Positions 10,301 through 20,892 of a stretch of 64,000 bases of DNA are shown in pieces (within the stretch, counting starts at the first letter, position 1; each line of letters starts with the position of its first letter). The stretch comes from Littorina saxatilis. Lineage: Eukaryota > Mollusca > Gastropoda > Littorinimorpha > Littorinidae. The stretch spans positions 1,785,021-1,849,020 of the forward strand of contig NC_090255.1 of assembly GCF_037325665.1 (NCBI RefSeq). Direction: 5' to 3'. The notes under the pieces are model-generated. The model saw nothing but the letters and a program-made list of their open reading frames with translations, ran no database searches and had not been told where the DNA came from. The translations under genes were made by a program, and so were the position numbers.

Positions 10301-11342
10301 TAGGATATCTTTATTTGGAAAATGCCAAGCGCAAAACTCCTCTCAAATCCCGTGCATTTTGTGCGTTTAAAAAAAAGCGTGGACAGCGCTCCAGTGTCAA
10401 ACTGTTGCTGCACTTGTTTGGGCGTGGCTATAAGCATAGTGACATGAATTTGATTGGTCAGTATTTTTAGGCAAAGCACATGTTCTCAGCAAACAGAAAA
10501 CAAAATATTGGAAGCGTGAGTCACGCTACCCAAAAATAAAATCTTTTTTTACATACTTTTTTTTTCTATAACTTTTTTCCCCATGGTTCATTCATCATAT
10601 GACATAACCTTTTAGCGAAATCTAACCATAAGATTATTGAAAAAAAGCAAAAATGTAGACGACCACTTTTAATGGCGGGGTTCAAACGATCATACACAGA
10701 AAAAATTCACTCGTGCAAAAACACAAGTGTACGTGGGAGTTTCAGCCCACGAACGCAGAAGAAGAAGAAAGAAGTTTTATTTATTTATTTATATATTTAT
10801 TTATTATTTGTTTTATTGGGGGGGGGGGGGGGGTTGGGGGGACTGGTTGGTTAATCTTTTTCTTGTTATCTCGTTTTTTCCGGACCCCCTCATAATGTCC
10901 CATTTTAAATCATGCTGGGGTTAGCACCATCCTAGTTTTCCCTGATAACTTTTGCTGAAGCATCTGTGTAAATCTCAGTTAGTTGATTCCACTACTTTTC
11001 AAGCTATTCAAGCAGGCATGACATCTCTCCAACAGATCTTGCACAGTGTTTTCATACTGCCTCAAAACTTAGTGTACTAAAAAAACAAACATTATTCTGC
11101 AGGTTCAGCGGTACGACAAGGAGAGGAAGGAAACGGACATGGTTCTAGGTCACAACTACTCCCAGTTCGGCTTCGACTACTTCTTTGAGAAAGCCCAGCA
11201 GTTCAGAGAAGCAGAACTGGCGGCCATGGCTGGATCATCCTCAGACGCAACCAAAAAGTCTCTCACGGAGATGGCACAGAAATATCGCTTTGACTCCGAT
11301 GACAGTGATAGTGAGGAAGGGGAGGGAGGGGAGGAGGTCTGA
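2560..11342 (+). CDS. RIOK3: RIO kinase 3 (atypical Ser/Thr protein kinase), N-terminus missing
   Basis: Ten exons join in frame: 2560-2765, 3359-3469, 4158-4270, 4718-4861, 5401-5528, 6459-6644, 6976-7135, 8671-8841, 9879-9983 and 11103-11342 (TGA 11340-11342). All have GT-AG borders and matching phases, giving about 520 residues. Order of recognisable parts: DREANKYNGGSK, ISFENYKTKHP, ITTKHDKVICGRKN, the ATP-side loop GGKES, catalytic Lys in AVKIYKTT, NPRKIIKIW, hinge ILVMSLVG, the catalytic loop LVHADLSDYN with the catalytic Asp, and metal-binding DVSQS. HADLS plus this N-terminal block separates RIO3 from RIO1 and RIO2. Family knowledge: cytoplasmic, linked to 40S pre-ribosome maturation and to innate-immune adaptor signalling. 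The acidic tail (SDDSDSEEGEGGEE) differs from the vertebrate C-terminus. Human RIOK3 is 519 aa with about 90 residues before the DRE block; here about 50 are seen, so an upstream exon is missing. An ATG at 2552 overlaps the acceptor CAG (2557-2559) and is not the start. Introns hold partial exon copies, a SINE, MITEs and LINE fragments. Confidence 0.93.
2787..3092. mobile_element. hAT-like MITE in RIOK3 intron
   Basis: The left end CAGGGTTGGCAAAATCG and the right end, on the other strand, CAGGGATGGTCAAATATG form imperfect terminal inverted repeats with the CAGGG-type terminus common in hAT elements. TGCTTTG flanks both sides (just left of the element and at its right end). The interior has repeated CGCCCGGCTGGC/CGAGT modules. 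A second, more decayed copy lies in the cathepsin B gene at 17466. No transposase is present. Confidence 0.5.
3740..3799 (+). repeat. 30-bp unit, two copies
   Basis: The unit TGTGACAAACTAACATCAAC plus CCAATCACAC is present twice head to tail in the RIOK3 intron between exons 2 and 3. Confidence 0.75.
3989..4076 (-). mobile_element. LINE 3'-end fragment (same family as 51988-53292)
   Basis: On the minus strand this reads a C-terminal fragment, LEKLTTFISRAGLSV then stop, followed by GAACGCC and an (AAG)n tail. The LINE at 51988-53292 ends LEKTTTFITSAGLIV, stop, GCGAACGCC(AAG)n. It is a severely 5'-truncated insertion next to a poly-G run (3967-3988), inside a RIOK3 intron. Confidence 0.7.
4440..4717 (+). 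repeat. Tandem partial copies of RIOK3 exon 4 with its acceptor
   Basis: Upstream of true exon 4 (4718) are two further copies of its first 60-odd bases. Each has its own acceptor: TCTGCCAG before 4482 and TATCTCCAG before 4620. A short third remnant begins after GTGTGACAG near 4572. Shared core: GGTGACGGGGAGGGCATGGA, then CATGCAGCTGCCCAACA. Copy 1 keeps the frame for about 20 residues; copy 2 has one C fewer in its C-run and is out of frame. Only the 4718 copy continues into the full conserved exon (VYNKLKKHSIAENKRS) with a good donor. These are recent tandem duplications across an intron-exon border. Confidence 0.9.
5587..5676 (+). repeat. Second copy of the 3' half of RIOK3 exon 5 with its donor
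   Basis: Bases from GAGTCGCTGGGCGGTGTCAT through the donor AAGGTGTGTAAGGGAATGGG repeat 5465-5550 almost exactly, about 120 bp downstream. The copy has no acceptor at its left edge, so it is probably not spliced as an exon, but it offers a duplicate donor. Confidence 0.9.
5862..6242 (-). mobile_element. tRNA-derived SINE (family A), full length, 8-bp target duplication
   Basis: On the minus strand the head (6242 downward) is tRNA-like: GGCGGGGATGTAGCTCAGTC, then GGTAGCGCGCTGGATTTGTA with an A-box-like TAGCTCAGTCGG and a B-box-like GAGTTCGTCCCC. The body is about 300 bp and the 3' end is CCCCCGAACGCAGAAGAAGA with a (GAA)n tail. ATGAAAGT flanks both sides (5854-5861 and 6243-6250), a clear target duplication. 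Truncated copies lie at 10673 (+) and 26136 (-). The head pairs poorly as a tRNA cloverleaf, so it is a SINE and not a tRNA gene. Confidence 0.85.
6301..6362 (+). repeat. Decayed second copy of RIOK3 exon 6 start with acceptor
   Basis: TGTGTGCAGTGTGGAGGGCA is followed by TGGTGATGGTAGAGGGCTTT and GTGGTGAAGATCTACAGG. This mirrors the true exon 6 start at 6459 (GTGCAG then TGTGGAGGGCATGGACATCC and GTGAAGATCTACAAG). The copy is shorter and diverged and would not continue the kinase frame. Confidence 0.75.
6674..6740. mobile_element. Fragment of a pogo/Tigger-like MITE end
   Basis: ACAGTGGAACCCCCTTTTTC matches the terminal repeat of the element at 9343-9789. Only one end is recognisable here. Confidence 0.4.
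7299..7381. repeat. (CA)n microsatellite
   Basis: About 80 bp of CA dinucleotides with two GCA interruptions, in a RIOK3 intron. Confidence 0.97.
7752..8272 (+). mobile_element. Dispersed non-LTR-like repeat with internal tandem duplication
   Basis: It begins ACTAGATGATTACCCGCTTC with GC hairpins (CGCCGGGTACCGG, GCCGGCTTTGCCGGC). It ends with CCATCGAGAACTTTGGCCGT, GCATCGCGAACACACAGAC, (CAGA)n and (TA)n. A 47-bp segment beginning GTTGTGGACAGTGACC is duplicated at 7908-8003. The end wording (CCACCAAATTTGAAGCAGATC) resembles RTE-type LINE/SINE 3' regions that appear again near 62218. Family assignment is inference. Confidence 0.5.
8530..8665 (+). repeat. 16-bp minisatellite next to RIOK3 exon 8
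   Basis: GTGCTAAGACTGTGTG and close variants repeat about eight times, ending directly before the acceptor CTTGTTTCAG at 8661-8670. Confidence 0.9.
9343..9789. mobile_element. Tc1/mariner (pogo-like) MITE carrying a LINE insertion
   Basis: Ends read CAGTGGAATCCCCCTTTTCA and, on the other strand, CAGTGGAACCCCCCCTTTAA, flanked by TA on both sides (9341-9342 and 9790-9791), as Tc1/mariner elements are. AGGTCTTAAA modules sit inside both ends. Removing the LINE at 9411-9715 leaves about 130-140 bp of MITE. No transposase. Confidence 0.7.
9411..9715 (+). mobile_element. 5'-truncated LINE (RNase H-bearing family), 10-bp target duplication
   Basis: The exact 10-mer AAATGGTGGT stands at 9401-9410 and 9716-9725, bracketing 305 bp. 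The insert encodes the C-terminal end of the LINE ORF: LRTGHNQMNHHLFTKF, CPCQTGSMTTEHLLQTCPLH with a CxC...H...C zinc-knuckle-like pattern, KLYGSLDDLQRTATF, stop, then CGACAAGAAGAAGAAG. It matches the C-terminus of the 51988-53292 copy at protein level but is clearly diverged, so it is an older insertion or a different subfamily. Confidence 0.85.
10139..10668. mobile_element. MITE with TTAA target sites, 530 bp
   Basis: Ends are AGGTCCTTGTCTACATTTTT and, on the other strand, AGTGGTCGTCTACATTTTTG. TTAA flanks both (10135-10138 and 10669-10672). TTAA duplication is typical of piggyBac and Kolobok superfamilies. No ORF of note. A SINE A fragment abuts the right TTAA. Located in the RIOK3 intron before the last exon. 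Confidence 0.75.
10673..10770 (+). mobile_element. 5'-truncated SINE A copy
   Basis: TCATACACAG...CACTCGTGCAAAAACACAAG, GTGGGAGTTTCAGCCCACGA, ACGCAGAAGAAGAAG aligns with the 3' third of the SINE at 5862-6242 (read on its own strand). The tail is (GAA)n. Confidence 0.75.
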
Positions 11343-11375
11343 AGGAACTGAATGTGTGTGTTTGTTTGTTTGTTT

Positions 11376-11526
<151 letters not shown>

Positions 11527-12042
11527 TTTTGTGGCTGGTGCATGAAGAAGATGTCTGCTAATCGGGTCTCTGTGTAAACTACAGTGAAAAAGCATGTTTG
11601 CAACTGAGCATCTCAAGTGAAATTTGAACTGCCATTGTATTGTATGCAGATGTGTTTATTGTGTTTGTGGGACTGAAGTAACTGAATGTATGTTAGAGAG
11701 AGAGTGAGAGTGAGAGAGTGAGTGAGTCGAGAGAGAGAGAGAGCTTTGTATGAAAATGACATCAAATTTTGTCTCGGTGTGAATTTCATTGAAAAACAAT
11801 GATAAAATGTACTTTGAAACACTGCATCTGAAACTTGATTCAAACTGTTGTATAACTTGATTTGTGTGCATGTGCAACAAAACTGGGGAAATTGTTACTG
11901 TTTGTGAAAGGTGTTTGTTTATGGAGGTTGTGAATCCATGAGTGTGATTGTGATTCTTGGAGCTTTACCATTCTCCATTAATATTTACTGTCAAGCTTCA
12001 AACCCTCTGCTCCCACTCTTGCATCCCTTTTCAAACATAATC

Positions 12043-12261
12043 CAGTGATGTGTTCTGAGTGATGTGTTCTGAGTGATGTGTTCTGAGTGATGTGTTCTGA
12101 GTGATGTGTTCTGAGTGATGTGTTCTGAGTGATGTGTCGTCGCGATATAACCTTCGTGGTTGAAAACGACGTTAAACACCAAATAAAGAAAGAAAGAATG
12201 AGTGATGTGTTCTGAGTGATGTGTTCTGAGTGATGTGTTCTGAGTGATGTGTTCTGAGTGA
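12043..12261 (+). repeat. 14-bp minisatellite interrupted by a SINE 3' module
   Basis: GATGTGTTCTGAGT repeats about six times, then a foreign segment (12127-12198), then about four more copies. The segment carries GTCGCGATATAACCTTCGTG, GTTGAAAACGACGTTAAACA and CCAAATAAAGAAAGAAAG, which is the 3' end of SINE family B. It brings an AATAAA into the RIOK3 3' UTR. Confidence 0.9.
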
Positions 12262-12471
12262 CATATATTGTATTGATACGGCCTGTTTCTGAAATGAACT
12301 GTATATATATATCAGTTGGTTTACAAGTTTGTACGGTCATAACAAATGATTCAGATTTATTTCTGAGGTGAAGGTGTAAACTGAAAACTGTCATGTTTTT
12401 GTCTCTATGGTTTTGATCTTTGGTATGTCTCTTGGTTGTGGAAAGTGTCCATGTTGCTCATTCTGTTTGCA

Positions 12472-12477
12472 AATAAA
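12472..12477 (+). terminator. Poly(A) signal AATAAA, RIOK3
   Basis: AATAAA in TTTGCAAATAAAAGGCTCGG, 1.1 kb after the stop, is the best-placed cleavage signal in sequence context; further AT-rich candidates lie at 12630-12650. Choice between them is inference. Confidence 0.5.
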
Positions 12478-13161
12478 AGGCTCGGCTTTGAAGCCTCCTG
12501 ACTCGCCGATCCCTCTCCCTGGGTGTGTTTGGGTGAATATCTTGCCTACATTTAAAATGGAGTTGATGTTTTTGTTCTTGAACATGCTGTGATAAAAACT
12601 TGATAAAAATTATCTTCTGAGGTCAGGAATTAATAAAAATTGATTTAATTCTGTGAAATGTTATTTGATAAGATCATAAACCACATGATTAGACTCTCTT
12701 TCTGTGTATGGAACTGTCTTTTTTTTTTGTTACAAGTACTTTACATGAACAGTTTTGGTACTGGAAATTAACGTTTCATAATGCGTTAAAGTTATTAGGC
12801 CAGATATTTTGCATCTAATTTTGTTAGTTGGTAATCAGGTATCAGCATTCCTTGTGCTTTGAAAATGTTGATTCATGTACTAAATGAACCTGAGGGGTAA
12901 GGTGTGGGGGTAGTTTTCTCTGATCCTTTGTGCAATTAAACTTGATAGCCATTTTTAAAAGATACAGAAAAAAATTCTGTTTATTATCTTTTTGATTTTA
13001 AAAAAATCATGAGTATGGTTTAGCCTGAGAAGTTAATTGAGCTAGTCAGACAGGTTTTTGCTGTTGTTGTTGTTGTTTTTCATGCTGTTGACCTTTGCAA
13101 CTTTGAGACACCCTCCTTGCATGAAATAAATAATCATGACTGAACTGATGTCTTATTATTG

Positions 13162-13665
<504 letters not shown>

Positions 13666-14023
13666 CTGAGTGAGGATGCAGGGGTATAATGCATTTGATC
13701 ATTTCATTTACCTTCAGAAAAACCTAAAACTTTCTTATAGGTTAAGTTAAAGGCACAAGTTTTACAATCACATAAATACACTTGCTGGACAACTTTTTTT
13801 TCTTCTGGGAATGTTTGTTTTAGTGGTTTTTTGGTCTCCATTTTACTCTCTACTTTGTTCTAAATAATTCGTAGGGCAGTAACCGGTACTACATGTAACA
13901 TTAGACCTAAACTTAAATCGGGCCAAAGTCCGCAGGAGAAAAGGCAAAAGCAAAGCAGTCCATGGTCAAAATAGAACAACCTTCCGAAAACACAAGACAA
14001 GCGCTATCGCGGATCCAAATTAA

Positions 14024-14203
14024 TCACGTGACCCATACTGTCACGTGAGAGTCATATGATAAGATTAGACCTCGTGATTTCTTGGCGTGTGACAACAGTA
14101 GGCAGCTCTCACAAGACCCAGCTTATCGGTCTTACAGATTATAAAAACGATTTTCTCGTCTCACTCTCCGCTGATTTACCTGCCGAGGTGAAGCAATTAA
14201 CAG
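14024..14203 (+). promoter_or_regulatory. CTSB: Cathepsin B promoter and 5' UTR exon with two CACGTG boxes
   Basis: Two palindromic E-boxes, ATCACGTGAC (14023-14032) and GTCACGTGAG (14040-14049), each match the lysosomal CLEAR element GTCACGTGAC at 9 of 10 positions and lie 17 bp apart. A TATA-like TATAAAAA follows at 14140-14147 and an initiator-like TCACTCT at 14161-14167. The consensus donor CAG|GTAAGAA stands at 14203/14204. The coding exon opens with an acceptor (CCTGACAG, ending 16758) one base before the ATG, so an upstream untranslated exon is required and this is the only strong candidate. CLEAR boxes are bound by TFEB/MITF and drive lysosomal genes; use here is inference. Confidence 0.65.
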
Positions 14204-16758
14204 GTAAGAAAACAGTCAATGATGTGTGCGAGTTTTCGATTGTTCTCTATGACTATGGGCGTGTTATTTTATTTGTGTGTTGTTTGTCCAACTTCCTGCT
14301 TTCACTGATCATACTATTCTACTGTCGGTTGTCTTTGTTCCGTCATTATTTCGCTTGGAACGGAATGTAACACATGAAGAAATTCGCTATTTACGTTTGA
14401 TGTACCCTTTTCATCTTTTGAGAGTTTGGTTGTTATTCTGTGTTACTAGCTGTCAGTCGGTGAGATGAACACGAATTACACAGCATTGGCAATACGTTGA
14501 ATAACACGTACACAGTAAAATGCAGTACTTGATTTTCATGTCTATAGCTGTGACGGTGGCAAAGGGTTAGTGAAAGCAAACGAGGGCAAAGTCGCATCGG
14601 AACGGGGGGCGTGTACATTTACTTTTTAATTCAATTCTCTTAGAGCATTAAGCTGATGTTTATTCGCTATTGTGATAAAATAAAAATCAGGCTTGAAACT
14701 GAAAGGTTTAACTTCTATGGGCCTTGGAATATGCTGCTATATAGTTCCTATTAATTTGACGCTACAGGCTTTATCCTACATGTACTATAATTGTAGTGGT
14801 GGTAGTGATAGGGTTCCAGATCTTCTAATCCTTGTGCATGCCTTAGGCTTTAATTTATCATTCAAATGTTACATCTTTATACAGGGTGTTAAAGAACAAG
14901 GAACTAGCTGTGTGGTTATTAATTCTTATACCCATCTATAAGATTGAATGGGATTTCTGAAAAAAATATTTAACTCCTTTGGATGAGGAAATAATTTACT
15001 TGAGGAAGGGTCATCCTGACATTCACATAATGTCCTTGTCTTGTGATACACTGAAAACAGCTTCATCATTGCTGGTTCAGTGGTTGGTATTTTTTTTTTT
15101 TTTAATTTATTCTATCTTACTCTTAGTGTTGCAATTTTGTTCCTTAACATTTGTGTAGTACATGTATAGATATCACCTTGTACTAACTATAACCTACAGT
15201 ACATTAGAGCTTGATTTATATTTGTACTGTATGAACAGTATTGCATGAATTTCTGTTTTTGTCTCCACGAGTTAGGCTACTCAATTTGTGGGTGTGTCAG
15301 AGGGTGTTGTATTACAACAACATTGTTGATAATCAGTCAACAAGCAAATCAATGTGTCTGCAATTTTGTCAACGGTACATCCAGTACTTAGGAAAACATG
15401 TGATCACTTGTACTGAAATGGTGAAGTAAACTTGGCACACTAGATAAAGACAGAAAAGGTGAGAGCATCTTTTGATGTGTGTGTGTGGATAACACTGTGT
15501 GAACTTTCAACGGTTGAACTGTACCAATAATAGAAAGGTCAACGAGTTCTTAGGTAGTAGTGCATTGTAAGATAATAATGATAATAATACGAGAATTTAT
15601 ATAACGCGCACATATCTCACCACATGGCGAATCAAGATAAAATAATATGACTGATGTTCAGGACTGTACACATCGCAAAAGTAGGTCAGTTTGTTCATAA
15701 AGTTCCCGTACAAGGACTGCACTCAGATAGAGGCCAACAGAAGAAGATGATACACGTATGCAGTGATGTAATTGGTGATTACTAGTATCAATAATTGAAT
15801 GCTGTGTTTGGGCAGACTTGATAGAAATATTTTTTTTAGAATGTTAACTGCTGTTTTATAAACAAAATAGAAAAAGTTTATTTGTCCACTGCATGGCTTG
15901 ATATAAAGAATATCATATGAAGGACTCATGCGATGTATATATGACAAGTTGTCACATGTACATTGGGCTGCATGCTCAGACATGATGTGGATGATTGTGC
16001 TATCTCAGCATCCTGTGATAAATTATTAAGCTGTCACTGAAATTGACTTTTACAGTGTATCAGCCTGCTGGATTTAAATAGCACTATACGTTTTTTGTTT
16101 GTGAAGCACACATTCTGAAACTTAACTAGATGAATGTTTTCCTGTCTGTCATAAGTTGTCAACCAATTACTATGCATCGTTGCAGTTTTAAATAGTTGTA
16201 CACAGCTATTTGCGTTAGTCTTACTAAGTTACGGCCCAGTAGATATATATATATGTATATTATACCCGTGTGACTTGGAATAATAGGCTGTGATAAGTAG
16301 GATATGCGCCAAAATGGCTGCGATCTGCTGGTCGATGTGAATGCGTGATGTATTGTGTAAAAAATTCCATCTCACACGGCATAAATAGATCCCTGCGCCT
16401 TGAGTCCGAGTCTGGAGATACGCGCGCGATATAAGACTTCATATAATAATTTTATTTTATTGGTGTGTGCAGTTTGCCTCCCTTTTCTTTGTTGGTTCTT
16501 GTCCATGCAGTATCTTACACAAATTTTGAAAGTTCAAACTTTTCCATGGAACATTTGCCTCAAGATTTTTTGTTGCACAAATACATTCACACGCAGAGAG
16601 CTATTACACAAATTAACTCACATTGAATATACCCCCCTCCCACCCACCCCCCCACCCCACATCCTTGCCAAAAACACTGTTGCAGGTCTATCTGAAAGGA
16701 AAAACAGGTTTTTTTTAAATACCCTCACGCAACTTTAATCAATACTTTGTCCTGACAG
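14204..16758 (+). other. Proposed first intron of cathepsin B, no gene seen
   Basis: AT-rich with many stops. A tail-like stretch at 15572-15640 (AATAATGATAATAATACGAG, then TATATAACGCGCACATATC) looks like the 3' end of a minus-strand SINE/LINE. Nothing else could be assigned. Confidence 0.5.
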
Positions 16759-16759
16759 A

Positions 16760-19700
16760 ATGAAAGTGTTGGTTCTGGTCGCACTGCTGGGTGCAGTCTA
16801 CGCTGCTCCAAAGTCAAAGGTCCCGGACTTCGGTCTGCTGACCGACGAGGAGATCGTCTACATCAACAAGGTCCAGTCTTCATGGAAGGTACAACTACGT
16901 GTACATGCAAAAAAACATTTTTGTCCATCTTCATCATTTAAGTTAGGTGGGAGTTAAGGATGCAGATCAGTCGCACATACATGTGTGCGCACACACACAC
17001 ACACTCGCGCGCACACACACACATGTACACACACACCCACACACACACACACACACAAAGAAGGGACTTAAGAGTAGAATGCAAAAATCATTGTCAAATA
17101 TCAGATGTTTAACCTAACCAAATTTCATGATGACTCACTGATTTCAGGCAGGCCGCAACTTCCACCCTGACTTCCCCGTGAAGAAGCTGATGGGTGTGGA
17201 CTATGATGCGTCACTCAAGTTCACGCTGGAGACCATGCCGGTCAAAGAGTCCTTCACCGGGATGGATCTGCCCGACACCTTCGACGCTCGCACCAAGTGG
17301 ACCAACTGCCCCACGCTCAAAGAAGTCCGCGACCAGGGAGCCTGTGGCTCGTGCTGGGTAAGTGCTAGCTGTTGTAGTTGATGGTGATTTGGGTGTTGTT
17401 GTTGGTGGTGGTGGTAGTGGGGCAGGGTTAAAATAATGTACTGTCTAGAAACCAAGAATCCTTGACAGGGATGGCCAAATCGTCCGCCCAATCGCCAGGG
17501 GCGAATAAAACATTTGCTAGGCTAGTAGAAACTGCCTAGCAAATCGCCCGGATGGCCAGTGAAAAATCTGGTCAAATGCGACTCTTTTGATTGTCATATC
17601 GAGTTTCAAAGTCATATAAACACCGCATATGCAGTAACTGTGGTATGTACTAGGCCATCAATATTTCTGGTGGGCTACCGACTTTCTTGAAGTTACACTG
17701 TTGCCACGTTCATATGCGTCTAGAGCTTAATTCCTGTTTTTGATATTGATTAGACAAATTGTGGAAATAACTGTGTGGGCTTTTTGGTGCAGGCTTTCGG
17801 TGCAGTGGAGGCCATGTCTGACAGGATCTGCATCGCGTCTAACGGCGCGTCCAACGCTCACCTGTCTGCTGAGGACCTGATGTCTTGCTGTCGCACTTGT
17901 GGAAATGGGTCAGTGTCGCTGCAAACTTGGGTTTTTCAAACATTGACTCATGCACTCGCACACGCACACACAAACACCCCTATGTCTTCCTCCCACTGTT
18001 CATAACATTTGTAAATCTACGTGTCTTAGCTCTTTGTTTAAAGAATTGATTTTCTTTGATTTATTCTGTGGTCTTGAAAGAGGGGTGTTACTTTATATCA
18101 AACAACAGTGATGAGGCCCCTTCCCCTCACTCCCTTCTCCCCTAGACCAGTATTTAATGGTACAATTTTGTGTGTTGTCAGATGCAACGGAGGTTTCCCT
18201 GCCGGCGCCTGGTCCTTCTTTGACCGTGACGGTGTGGTGACCGGTGGCCAGTACAACAGCAAACAGGTCAGTGAATGCATGTGTCTGTGCATGTTGTTGT
18301 TGTTGGAATTTTTACATTTATTCTGTTTTTCTTTCTTGCTCTCTTTCTTTTCATTCTTACTTATTGTCTGCTATATATGTAATTCCATGTTATTAGAATC
18401 TCTTGACAACAAAACTATCATGGTGGATAGAGTGTTCAGTAATTTGACGTCCTCCTTTCTTGCTGTGTGACAGGGGTGCCTGCCCTACGAGATCCCATCC
18501 TGCGACCACCATGTTGTGGGCAAGAAGTCTCCCTGCACAGGCGACGCCAAGACCCCTCGCTGTGAGAAGAAGTGCGAAGCCAACTACAACCAGACCTTTG
18601 AGGCGGACAAACACTATGGTAAGGCACACACACAAAATTTGTTTTTCGTTGGATGACTGGGCCAATCGTTGGATGACTGGGCCAATCGTTGGATGACTGG
18701 GCCAATCATTGGATGACTGGGCCAATCGTTGGATGACTGGGCCAATCAAAACGAGAATTAGGGTTAGAAGGAACTCCAAAACAGATAGACGGCCAACGCT
18801 TCAAATCAAGAATCATAATTTGTTTATATATATTCATGGGTGTTGCATGCACACACACACACAAACACACACACGCGCACACACACACACATACGCAAAC
18901 ACACACGCAAACGCACACACACACAGACCATAGCAGTATTGTGCCCTGATTCAGAGGACAATATGTCAGTTAATTAGACCTGGGTTGAAAATATGAACAG
19001 GTCCAAGTGTCCTGGCCACAAAAGCGTTGTTTTTTCAGAACTCCTCTTACATGTACGTCAAAACTGCTGATGGTTGACCGGCCAGGGGTCACAACATGGT
19101 GTCTGATCACAAACCTATGTGTAAAATTTTAAAATATTACTAATATTTACTGTATTGTTACTTTTATTGTGAAATGACCGAAGACTGCCATGCATACACT
19201 GACCTAGGATCCTATACAATTTTGCCGTATTTTGTACGCATGATTGTCTAGAATACGATCAGTACGGTCAGTTGAAAAAAAATACGACGAGAAAAAAACT
19301 AAAATACTTTCTTCACAAGCGCATCCCGAAGCCGATCCAGTACAGTATTTTGAAACATGATTTCAGTATTTGTCAGTGAACATTGAAGGAAGCATTTGTT
19401 TTAAATGTATCGGTAAACTTGATTGATGGTGCGACGGATGCTGGTGAAACATGGATGTTCAAAATCAAATGCTGTGTGAAGTACGCTAATTTTTCTGAAA
19501 ATACACCAAGTTCGTTTGAGAATACTCCAAGTGCAAATCAGAGGTTCCCAGGTCTGCATACAAAAGAGCTGACAAACAGGCAGACAGGGACAGAAATGAA
19601 AAGAATAACAGTGACACAGTGTTGATGTGAATGCTAAGAGAGGGAGACGCTGTGTTTCAGGCAAGCGATCCTACATGGTGCGCGGTGAACAGAAGATCAT

Positions 19701-19857
19701 GGAGGAGCTGTACACCAATGGCCCGGTGGAGGCCGCTTTCACCGTCTACGCCGACTTTCCGCAGTACAAAAGCGGTGAGTACAGTCAAACCTGTCAATAG
19801 GGACTATTTTTGGTTATTCGTTAATATATCACCTTGTAAAATGAAGGTTTGTCATCG

Positions 19858-19934
<77 letters not shown>

Positions 19935-20892
19935 TTGTGTACAAGCTTACGATGAAGCAGCCAGCAGTTTCTGATGCACTGTTGCTATGTTGTACAGGTG
20001 TCTACAAGCACACGAGCGGCTCGGCTCTGGGGGGACACGCTGTGAAGATCCTGGGCTACGGCACAGAGAACGGAGACAAGTACTGGCTGGTCGCCAACTC
20101 CTGGAACCCCGACTGGGGCGATAGCGGTAAGCACAACTATACTGCACATCTCTAGTTAAACAAGGGAGAAAAAATGCCCTATTAAGTGTCACCTGTGATT
20201 AGAGAACACTTCCCAGTAGAAGATGACACAAATACCTTGGTATGGGTTGTGAAAGAGGGAGCACCCTGGCTTTTACTCGGACAAACATTGGAGGGAGGGG
20301 GGGGGGTGTCAGAAACACTTGCACAGGAGCACCTTTGAATCTGCAGTCTATTTGTCTGAGGAAAAGCAAGGGTATTCACTCTTTCAGAAATCATTCAAAC
20401 CTAACCGAGTTATTTCCAAAAATAGTTTTTTAAGGACACCTTCTTTTGTCCCTACCCCCCCCCCCCCCCCTCCCATGCTACTGCCCCTCCCCCCAACAAC
20501 AACAACACAAATTTTGTGGTTGTAATAACTCGACCTAACCTTCTTTTTTTCCTGCCGACACTACACTGTATATTGTGAAAAAGACAAAAAAATACAACAG
20601 ACATACACACTTCAAAGAAAGAACAAAATGGCAGCAAAATTACTATCATAACACTCAAAAAGAAAAGAAAAACAAAAAACTGACGCAGAAGACAGAAAAA
20701 AAAATATCAACAAGCAACCATAACCATTCATTTATTTTATTTCTTTATCATTTTTTTTATCATTTTTTTCTCTCATTTCTTTTTTCAGTCATTTTACTTT
20801 GTTTTTATTCTGCAGGTTTCTTCAAGATCCTCCGTGGCACAGACGAGTGTGGAATCGAGGGACAAATTGTTGCAGGAGAACCAAAGTTGTAA
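16760..20892 (+). CDS. CTSB: Cathepsin B (papain-family lysosomal cysteine protease)
   Basis: Eight coding exons join in frame: 16760-16888, 17148-17357, 17793-17908, 18182-18266, 18474-18618, 19661-19774, 19998-20126 and 20816-20892 (TAA). They give 334 residues against 339 in human. A signal peptide spans residues 1-15 ([15 protein letters not shown]), then a short cathepsin-B-type propeptide. Mature enzyme probably starts near LPDTFDART (84). Catalytic Cys112 lies in GACGSCW, His280 in GGHAVKILG and Asn300 in [10 protein letters not shown]. The occluding loop CDHH (His192-His193) gives cathepsin B its dipeptidyl carboxypeptidase activity and rules out cathepsin L. MSCC and [10 protein letters not shown] are further B-type marks. 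All catalytic residues are intact. It acts in lysosomes or digestive-gland secretions. Introns hold a hAT-like MITE, a 20-bp minisatellite and TC/CA microsatellites. Confidence 0.97.
16981..17058. repeat. (CA)n-rich microsatellite
   Basis: Interrupted CA repeats with CG variants in cathepsin B intron. Confidence 0.9.
17466..17705. mobile_element. Decayed hAT-like MITE, second copy
   Basis: CAGGGATGGCCAAATCGTCC, CGCCAGGGGCGAATAAA, TAGTAGAAACTGCC and TATCGAGTTTCAAAG follow the same order as the copy at 2787-3092. The right terminus is not recognisable. Located between exons 3 and 4 of the coding part of cathepsin B. Confidence 0.6.
18650..18748 (+). repeat. 20-bp minisatellite in cathepsin B intron
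   Basis: GTTGGATGACTGGGCCAATC repeats five times with one base change. Confidence 0.93.
18848..18926. repeat. (CA)n microsatellite with CG interruptions
   Basis: Imperfect CA/CG repeats, about 80 bp. Confidence 0.9.
19861..19930. repeat. (TC)n microsatellite
   Basis: Pure TC, 70 bp, between cathepsin B exons. Confidence 0.97.
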
